Below are positions 12,501 through 64,000 of a stretch of 64,000 nt of DNA, in pieces (positions within the stretch are counted from its first letter, which is position 1; each line of letters begins with the position of its first letter). A program made the translations under genes and the position numbers. The notes under the pieces are model-generated. The model saw only the letters and a list, made by a program, of their open reading frames with translations, was not told the DNA's origin and made no database searches. Source of the stretch: Atrichornis clamosus (lineage: Eukaryota; Chordata; Aves; Passeriformes; Menuridae). The DNA lies in the NCBI GenBank assembly GCA_013400975.1, contig WBMZ01010837.1, positions 1 to 64,000 on the forward strand, given 5' to 3'.

Positions 12501-15500
12501 ATGTGCAGCCCTATACCAGCAACGGGGAGCACAAGAAGGCTTGGGCACAGAATCAACCCTCTCTCAAGGTCTCAGAAAGAACTCAGCTGGAATATTTTCA
12601 ACTCTTTCTTTTAAAAAGGACCACTGTACTTAGGTAACAATCCTGTTTAAAATCCACAGATAGGTTGCATATGAAAATTCCCTTGTAGGAGTCAAGTACT
12701 ACCTAATAATAATGCACAAAGAAACAAGTCTTCTAAAGAACTGAGTAAGAAAGCAAAAGAGAGTCTTGCATGCCACAATATGTATCTCTAAAATCACGAA
12801 AAACAGGACTATTGGGAATTGCTAACAGTTTCAGCTCAAACACTGAATAATCTAAGTAATCCTTTTTCTATTGAACCAAAAGGAAAAATGAAAAGACTTT
12901 CATTGAAATACAGTCATAAATTCCATCCATAAGACTTTTCCTGCAATTAAGTTACATTTACTGATCCACTACTCCCTTAAAAGGAGCATTAACACAAAGA
13001 CTTCAATTATTCATGGTCAAACAAAGTTGATTCTATTGCTTCAGTCAAAGCGGCATTCTCTTTTACAGTGGTTATTTCTGTAGTATCTTCAAAAAGGGCA
13101 CAGTCTGTGAAAACATGTAAGTTTTTGAGTAAAAGCTATTTCCATGATCAATCCTAGCTTCTTACATTTAATACTTCTGCCATTTGCTCCTTTGATGGCA
13201 ATGAAATTTGCTGGGAGTTTTTGTCCCCTTCATCCTTTAAAGGGTAAGCTGAAATTCACGATTTTTTTGAACCTAGTTCCAATGTCCTGAGAAAAAGGAG
13301 TCTTTCTCTCTCTAAAAGAAAAACTAAGAAAAACAAACCCCACAGGTATCTGTTGTCACGGAAAACTTATCAGTGAGGAAAGAAACCCAGGGAACTCCAC
13401 AAAATGAACTCTGTGGAAGCAAGTTTGTGGTTCTTGTGCTGTCAGCAGAGGGCTTAAAGAGCTGCAGAGGTCTAACATCTGTGAAGGGCCATACCTACTT
13501 CTTCTATCGCTAAAAGCTTCTGCAGTACTCGCCACTCACTCTTCCGTAACTCCCAACTGCTGTCCATTTCCGCTAGCAATGCCGTCCCCCGGGAGCTGGC
13601 ACCCTCTACTGCTGCCGATTGCTGCCCAGCTTCAGTCTGAAATACCCCAAGTGGGACTGCCTATGGAAGTATGCATTTTAAAGGTCAAGAGTTCCAATCA
13701 CTCCTAGGAATTTAAGAAGGGGATAATATTGCCCAAAGACACTACGCAAAACTTGATCTTCTAGAGATACTTGTTTCATTTTCAAAGGTCGAGAATGAAT
13801 ACAGATTCTCAATAGTGTTTGGTATAAGAAAATACCAGGGATACATTTCCTTGACTCAGTGAGAAGTCTGGCATGTGATCTATTAAATGCAATGTTAACA
13901 GGGAGAGAAATGCTTTCCTCAGTAGACCTCTCTAACGAGCACAGCCCTGAAAGATGATGGGATGTTAGACTGAAACTGTTGTGTATTTATAAATCTGTTT
14001 TCATGTAAATATGCTACGCACTGACAACTGATTGAGACACATATACATAATAACATAAATACTTCTTCAAAAGGTAGTAATTTGTTTCCACAATGTCACG
14101 CTCTCTGAGTCATGCCTTTCAAAGATATGGAAGTTGATGAATGCCTACCAGGAGTAAAAGAATTCTGCCTGACCATCTTGCAGATGTCAGAGGTTTAATA
14201 GACTTAAGTGTTCCTCTTTTTTTTTCGCTGGAACTAGGTATCATAAAAAAGTATAACTGAATCAGAAAGTAACCCCTAATGTGTAAACGGTAGGAAATTG
14301 TATCCCAGATACTGACAAATACTCAGACAACTAATACTTGAATTTACATATGTTTCTCTTTTAAAGGGTTTCATCACTGTTTTGTACAGAAAATATTTAG
14401 AAACTATGATGCCAGTGAATTATGACCACAGGATTCAGCAGTAAGCCTTAAAAGTTTATGTCCTTATTAAATAAAAGCAATTACATTTTCAATTCTTCCC
14501 TCAAACAAGAGATTACCTGGATGCACTAGAGCTTCTTGGCTTCAGACAAGGGATAGAAAGGTGAGAGAGCAATTACAGTGTTAAAAAAGCCCCCAAATCC
14601 TAACCTGCTCTAAACCATTGCCTTTCTTTCTCTCCTGTTCAACCCATAGATTTACAAAACTTATCACTTAAGTAACACCTACTTAATGTACCAAGAAATG
14701 TAATTGTGGATAGAGATTTTTTTTGGCTTTACTCCCTTTGGTTTGAAAAAGAGGAACCGAGCATGATTATGTGGGTTGGGCAGTTCAGTCACAAGTTGCT
14801 TACATGCATGACTACCCTTAGAAATTTCTCTTTACTTCATTATTTTTGACTCACATATCACTGACACAAGGCCTGCGACAATGGGAGACTGCAAAGACCA
14901 TGAAGAATAATTTTGGAATAATTCATTTGACAACTATGTTTGTGGGAAAGAACATCAGTAAAAGTGCTGTACAGGTACTGCAACTGAGCCTTTTCATTGC
15001 TTAAAAAGCAAAAAGCTTCATTAATTTTTGCTGTAGGGCATCTCACGTTTGAATAGTCATATTTAAGTGACATTCTAGCTTTCTCATGAGAAGCTTAGAA
15101 GCTCTCCTCCTTAGATAATTAATTATAGCCTTGGAGTCTAGTGAAGAATCACAGGAAAAATACGAAGTCTTCAACTAGAAAAAACCCCATATTGAGGAGA
15201 TTTACACAGGGACTATATGGATTACAAGAATTTACCAATAGCATTATGTGTTATCAGTATATTCTAACAAATTACTTTTATTTTTTCACATTTAAAGATG
15301 GACCTTGTTAATAATTTAAAAAACCCTAAAATCCACAAGCCTTTGACAGAATATGTCACTTTGTCATCAGAAGAACTGTTTAAATACCAATAAAATTTCA
15401 CCACAAAATCAGCCTTATTTTCTGGCAGCTTTCTTAGAAAATAAGGCTGCCTGGAGGACACGGAAATTTACAAGGCATAGTTATTCTGCAAGAGTAAAAA

Positions 15501-15639
15501 TGCTCCCGTGTATTGCATCTCCATGGAAGAAACAAACAGAATTTTGTCTTTTGGATGGTAGAAGTAAATTAATATCACTATCTGACATCAGTCTGTTTAG
15601 GAATAACACCATGGAGTAATTTAGATTGCACAGGAATTG

Positions 15640-16240
15640 TGAAAATCAGTCACCTAGTTCATCTCAAAGTCAGGTCCAATTATACCAGGACTTTATCCAG
15701 TTGAGTTCTGAACATCTCTAAGGATGAAGACTGCACCACCTGTCTAAGCAACCTGTTCCAGTATTTGACCATCCTTACAGTGAAAACACTTTAATGGCTA
15801 ATTGAGTTTTGTAGTGCTCCATCTGGTGTCCATTGTCTCTTACGCTCCTGCTGTGCACCTCTGAGAGGAGTCAGGCTCTGCTGACTCTGTATCATCCCTT
15901 TTGGTACTTGGAGACTGCAACAAGTTCCTCCTCTAAGTCCTCTGATCTCAAGGCTGTTACTCCATTTTGAATGTGGGACTGCAGTTGCTTTTGTTGAACT
16001 TCATACAGTTCGTGTTGACTCAATTTCCAGCCTGGGGAGGTACTGAGACCTTGCTCTCCAGTGTACAGACTACTCCCCCAGATTTGGTATTGCCAAGAGC
16101 TCGCTGAAGGACGCTACTATTCCAGCTGGACTTTGCATTGTGGATCATGTTTTGTTCAGGTGGTTTGTCTCAGCCAGTCTTCCACCCACCTTACAGTCCA
16201 TATCTCACCAATTTGTCTATAAGGATACCATTTGAGAACA
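15640..16240 (-). mobile_element. Ancient CR1 LINE fragment
   Basis: The plus strand shows degenerate complements of conserved CR1 3'-region sequence. These include the segment around 15755-15800 (AACCTGTTCCAGTATTTGAC followed by CCATCCTTACAGTGAAAA) and, further right, TGTTGAACTTCATACAGTTC near 15993. The order of these segments places the element's 3' end at the lower coordinate, so it is in minus orientation. Many substitutions and gaps mark it as old and inactive. Confidence 0.75.
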
Positions 16241-17562
16241 AATTGTAAATACTTAAGACTCCAATTAGTATCTTGCCTAAAATAGCTTGCAGTCCTTCTA
16301 AATAATACAATTTATTAATTATTCATTGATAACAGATAAACAGGATAGTCTGGGAAGTTCAATTAGGGACTGAATCATATAAAGTATCTATTACAAACTA
16401 CAAAATTAGTATCTGCATATGGGAGCTATTTCATAGGAAATAAAAGTTAAGGATTCTATTCACATCAAAATCTAAGTTACATAAAAACTACACTTCAGGA
16501 AACCAGTTATTCAGAAATGTCTGTACAGATATGTTTGTGAGCCCAAAAGTTTGTGTGATTTTTTTTTCCCCCTGATCAGGAGTTAGTTTAATAAAAGATA
16601 TTACCACTTAATTAATACACTTGGCCTCCCTCACTCACAGAATGATAATTTTAAACCTGTGATGTGCAATTGCCAGCATTTTTACCTTGCCTGCTCATAA
16701 CCAGAAAAGGAAAAAAAAAAAAGAAACTGAAGCTTTCCTGGAGCAGAGGAAGTATTGCTGTGCTTCAAACTGGTGTTTGGAAAAGGAAGTGTATCTGGGA
16801 ATCATAAGCTTGATATGGATAAGTATTATGTAGTAAATAATTATTGTTCATGTCCTGGTAGAACAAATAAACAGTTGAAGAAATATTGTCAAGGAAAAGG
16901 AGCATTTCTCTTAAATGCAATCTGAGCAATATTTTCAGTATGCAGTACTTTAAACTTCTGTATTTACGTTATACATAGAAACGTACCATATGCAGTCAAA
17001 AGTGTTTTGAAATACTAGAGAACTTTTGTACAGCCAAAGTAGATGGTGGAGTGGAATAAATAAGAAGAATGTGTTCTTGGAAGATGGGCTTATTTTCATA
17101 CAGTTAAATATGGCAAGTGAACCATTTTACCATTACACACTGCAGTCCTCACACATCATGGTTCTATTTTGACTATAATATTGGTGTAACTACACTACTT
17201 TCTAGCCCATTAAGTATCAGTGCTGATAATGAAAATGTATTTTATTGCTTCTTTAAAGTATTTTTAATGCCTGTTTGGTTATACAAATTACATCAAGTGA
17301 CAAACTACAAATCAAGGCTGATAAGAAATTAATTTTTTTTCTAGCTGACATGAATTTCCTTCATAGAAAATAGGATATAGTTTGATACTAACTCATGTAT
17401 ATTTAAAAAATTTCCATAAGCCAGAATGGTTGCAAGGAACGTGGCATGAAACACAGAGTCCAAGAAAAACAACATAAAAAAGCTGAAACATGCATTTATT
17501 TGAACACTCTAAATAACACGTCCTGTAAGTTCCCAGATTATAATGTGTACAACACACTAGTG
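16241..17562. other. Intergenic DNA next to the PIBF1 3' end
   Basis: AT-rich sequence with a poly-A run near 16710-16722 and no recognisable gene or repeat. It lies just downstream of the best PIBF1 polyadenylation signal. Confidence 0.5.
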
Positions 17563-17568
17563 TTTATT
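17563..17568 (-). terminator. PIBF1: Polyadenylation signal AATAAA (best candidate for PIBF1)
   Basis: The minus strand carries canonical AATAAA with a GU-rich GTGTGTTGT tract just downstream. An alternative AATAAA lies at 17628-17633. Both are in the right place for the end of PIBF1 transcripts. Confidence 0.5.
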
Positions 17569-17812
17569 TATCTTTTAAAATTTAAATATATGTTAGTAAA
17601 ATCATTGCATGCATTATTTCCACACATTTTATTCACATGACAGATCTAAAAATTATTTTATGAAGCGTAAGATTATTTGACAGTTATAAAAGAAGAGTTA
17701 AAACCAAAACAGTTGTTTGCTTTTATAGTAAAATGGACATCATTATGGTGAAAATAACCTTCTTTAAAGAGAAGCTCCCCAAAGGATTATTTTGAATAAT
17801 TTTGGAAAAATG
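17563..17812 (-). other. PIBF1: PIBF1 3' untranslated region (predicted)
   Basis: This follows the stop codon at 17813-17815 on the minus strand. Two AATAAA hexamers occur on that strand, at 17628-17633 and 17563-17568. The second is followed within about 10 bases by GTGTGTTGT, a good GU-rich downstream element. The first is followed by GTGTGG. Cleavage shortly past either would give a 3' UTR of about 200-270 nt. The exact end is not determined. Confidence 0.55.
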
Positions 17813-61377
<43,565 letters not shown>

Positions 61378-61829
61378 CTAAAAGATGAAAAAATAAGTTT
61401 TGATGATTCAAAAATAAGCAAAGTCAGAATATATCCTAGTTCTGTTCATTACAGGTGTAAATTTCAAAAATTAATACAGTATTTTGAAGAGTTTAATAGG
61501 CATTTGTATGGTTATCTATGTAACTACTGTAACCTGTATTTGAAACATCATTAGGAAAATTCAATATTATAATGACAATGCAACAGAGTACGTGGAAAAC
61601 TCAGTCTGTAGCTTTTCTAAATATGTAGTTAATGCAGAATCAAATGACAATGACCTTACGGTATATGTTATTTTCCTTGTTTTAAAAATGTTAGATCAAT
61701 GTGAATCTCTTTCTTGGTACACAAATGTACGCACTGAAGTCTCGCTATGGGACAAATACTAAGGAAATGTTGTATCCTCTCTTCACCCCGTGTGCTACAC
61801 GTGACAGGGAGAAGTGGTATTAGACATCA

Positions 61830-61871
61830 GTGATATCAAGGGTGCATCCCTGGAGATATCATGGATATCAC
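61830..61871. repeat. Nested GATATC inverted repeat
   Basis: TGATATC at 61831-61837 pairs with GATATCA at 61855-61861, with AGGG and CCCT arms inside. A second GATATCAC copy lies at 61864-61871. The segment could form a short imperfect hairpin. Confidence 0.5.
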
Positions 61872-62589
61872 CTACACTGCTTTTTTCCAAACCCAAAGAT
61901 ATGAAGAAATGTCAGACCATAATGGTGTATTGATTTCCACAGTCACTCAGAAACACAGATCCTTCTCAAAAAGCAAAAATGAAGTATAATTTTGAGAAAA
62001 TCACTATAAGTGACAGATAAATAATATTACACTTAGAAGTGGACTTCATCTATTTTACTAATTCATTCTACTTAGCAGGCAGTCTCAAAAATGAAGCACA
62101 AAAAAGTCTGCTGATGGAATTCTAAATTATTGGATTGTTGAAAATTACAGTGATATGAAGAACAGTAGAAAACCTCATGAATCTTAGCATTAACTATCAT
62201 ATGAAATTCAAAGGAGATAAATGCAAAGTAAATCACAGGTTTTAAAAATGCTCCTAACCACCTACATAAAATGATGAACTACTAGTCGACTGTTTTCATT
62301 CATCAGTGAGATCTTGGGATTTATTATACTAGATAAATGCATTAAAACTTTGGTTCAGTTTTAAATAATGGTCAAAACAAACATCATGGAAATTACTGTG
62401 AAAGAAACGGAGAAAATACTGAACTCACTAGGTCACTTTGTATTTCCATGTTGTTGCCTGCATTACTGAATGCTGGCAACCATTCCAGTACTTCACCCCA
62501 CAAGGAACAGAACTGGCAGAGCATCAGAAAAGGGTAGGCAGGATTACCTTTGACAACCACCAACATCACACGTTTATACAATTGCACTG

Positions 62590-62845
62590 TGTGGAATAAA
62601 TTACCTAAGCAAGCTAGAACTCTACAGCTTGGGAAAGAGATGGTGTAAGGAAAAGGAAGAAGTAAGGGGCCTGTAACATCCTGAGTGGCATAGAGAATGA
62701 CGATACGAATCGACTGTATTTTCCAAAAGATGACTGAGAAGGCATCTAGCGATGCAGAACGAAAACAAATATAAATTGCTCTTCATACATGAGAGCTGTG
62801 GAATTCCTTACCATAAGATGCTGTTGATGCTAAAAATTAACACTT
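62590..62845 (+). mobile_element. Ancient CR1-type LINE fragment (ORF2 C-terminal region)
   Basis: Near 62791-62840 the plus strand translates to ELWNSLP, a stop, then DAVDAKN. This is a decayed copy of the conserved LWNSLP-x-x-VVxAK motif near the end of CR1 ORF2. Upstream, GGGCCTGTAACATCCTGAGT and GGCATAGAGAA fit the preceding ORF2 segment. It is highly diverged, with stops, and long inactive. Boundaries are approximate. Confidence 0.65.
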
Positions 62846-64000
62846 ACTTGAGAGAATACTGAACAACTTGCAGCAGAGAAACCCTTTAAGAACTATTACA
62901 TGCAAGACGGCACTTCTCACACTGAAGCCACTTCACAACAAATTGTTAGTTTGCAAGAGCAACCCCTACTTGGAGCCAGCATGGCTGCTGTGTTAGCTGT
63001 CATTTGTCAAACTGCAGTTGCAACATGATTCCATTGTATTTAGCACCTGATCTTTAGGTGGGACTGTGAGTGTTTAACAAAACCAAGGCGATTATTTCAC
63101 ATATTTTCCCTGAGGATTTCAGATGTAGGAATGTTTCTAAGTCACAAAGAGGAAGAGATTTTCACTGGCATTAATTTGAACAGAACGAACAGGTGTCATT
63201 ATGATGCCCCTGATCATCACTCTGAAGACATCTATGTATGTATAAACAGTCCAATGCATGAATGAGATTGTTCCCACCCCAGCTGCATGAGTAGATTGGG
63301 AGTTCTGCTTACTGAGCTCATGAAAAGTTTGTTTGAGAACTAATGTCATACTATTAATAAAAGAAAATTGTTTTTAAAACAAAGTTGCTGCACCCAAACT
63401 GCTAAATGCCAGTTACCTACTGACTACTTCTGTCATTGTCGCTTGGGGATGCTTTTGAAGTGCTGATACTTTAGGTATTTCATCACTGCTTCCTGTGTTC
63501 CTATTTTCATTTTACCACACAAAAAAGATTTCAGCACTCTTGAATTCTCCACACTTTGTCCATGATTGACGGCAGACATGACACTAAATCTGTTCTGGTA
63601 TACACATTGTTTACAATCCTGGGAAGAATGCTTTGTTCCAGAATGAGTTAAGTCTTCATGAAGACTCATGTCATTCAGCCAACAACGTGATGAAACACAC
63701 AAATTTAATTTAATTACTAGTTATATATCTTGACTCTCAACAATAAATTTGCACCTTCTGCCTCAATACAAAACAAATGGCAATGCCTTCCTGCACACAG
63801 TCTCAGATCTTCAACCAGTCTGAGGTTCAATGATCTGTACTGTACTTAGCTTATGTGGAAACATGCCTAAACAGAGGATTGCATACTTCTCTGTACCTCC
63901 TTTCTATACTTTGTGGAGAAGTCTGTACTTCTTTGATGATTCTGCTCAATCAATGGGTGCTTCCAGAGCACACTTCTCAACCCAGTCACGAACAGTAACT

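Larger units (their letters stand above)
301..15639. other. Intergenic DNA between the CpG island and PIBF1, left part
   Basis: No gene could be supported. Positions 480-900 form a CpG-island shore with a C-tract at 545-571, a CRE palindrome GACGTC at 694-699 and TCACGT at 725-730. Perfect palindromes occur at 4746-4762 and 5250-5270. An imperfect three-copy minisatellite lies at 9488-9549. The open frames here are short, unconserved in appearance and lack splice or initiation support. The stretch is probably noncoding and may hold enhancers for the gene to the left, but that is inference. Confidence 0.6.
61378..64000 (-). other. PIBF1 intron, partial (continues past window)
   Basis: At least 2.6 kb of intron upstream of the first exon seen. 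It contains a nested inverted repeat at 61830-61871 and an ancient CR1 fragment at about 62590-62845. The last 1.1 kb shows no recognisable feature. Confidence 0.75.

Overview
The window is vertebrate nuclear DNA, most likely from a bird. Coding sequence is sparse and split into short exons with GT-AG introns. The base composition is AT-rich apart from a CpG island at the left edge. The recognisable interspersed repeats are 5'-truncated CR1 LINEs and one avian-type ERVL LTR, with no sign of mammalian Alu, B1 or L1 elements. There are no prokaryotic features.

The only protein-coding gene I can support is the 3' half of PIBF1 (progesterone immunomodulatory binding factor 1, also CEP90), a coiled-coil protein of centriolar satellites and the distal centriole. 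It lies on the minus strand. Eight consecutive coding exons can be read and joined in frame: 61212-61377, 57739-57889, 53622-53712, 49438-49540, 47545-47675, 38390-38474, 20085-20261 and 17813-17869 (stop codon at 17813-17815). Together they hold 961 nt, giving 319 residues plus the stop. This corresponds to about residues 442-757 of the human protein, as I recall that sequence. The upstream exons lie beyond position 64000.

Layout: 1-300 is a CpG-rich, GC-rich block with a TATA-like sequence on the minus strand. By conserved gene order (PIBF1 followed by KLF5 on the same strand) it is probably the KLF5 promoter and 5' UTR, but no coding sequence of that gene is visible. 300-17560 is intergenic, with a C-tract, CRE-like sites, several perfect palindromes that look like transcription-factor sites, and an ancient CR1. 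17563-17812 is the probable PIBF1 3' UTR. 17813-64000 is PIBF1 exons and introns, including an 18.1-kb and a 9.1-kb intron, four further CR1 fragments, a solo ERVL LTR, simple repeats, and a CpG-rich patch of unknown origin.

I found no convincing new biological system. The observations most worth following are the palindromic regulatory candidates downstream of PIBF1, the G-rich/C-rich tract beside the CpG island, a possible 5S-rRNA-derived relic, and the diverged but motif-bearing penultimate PIBF1 exon.
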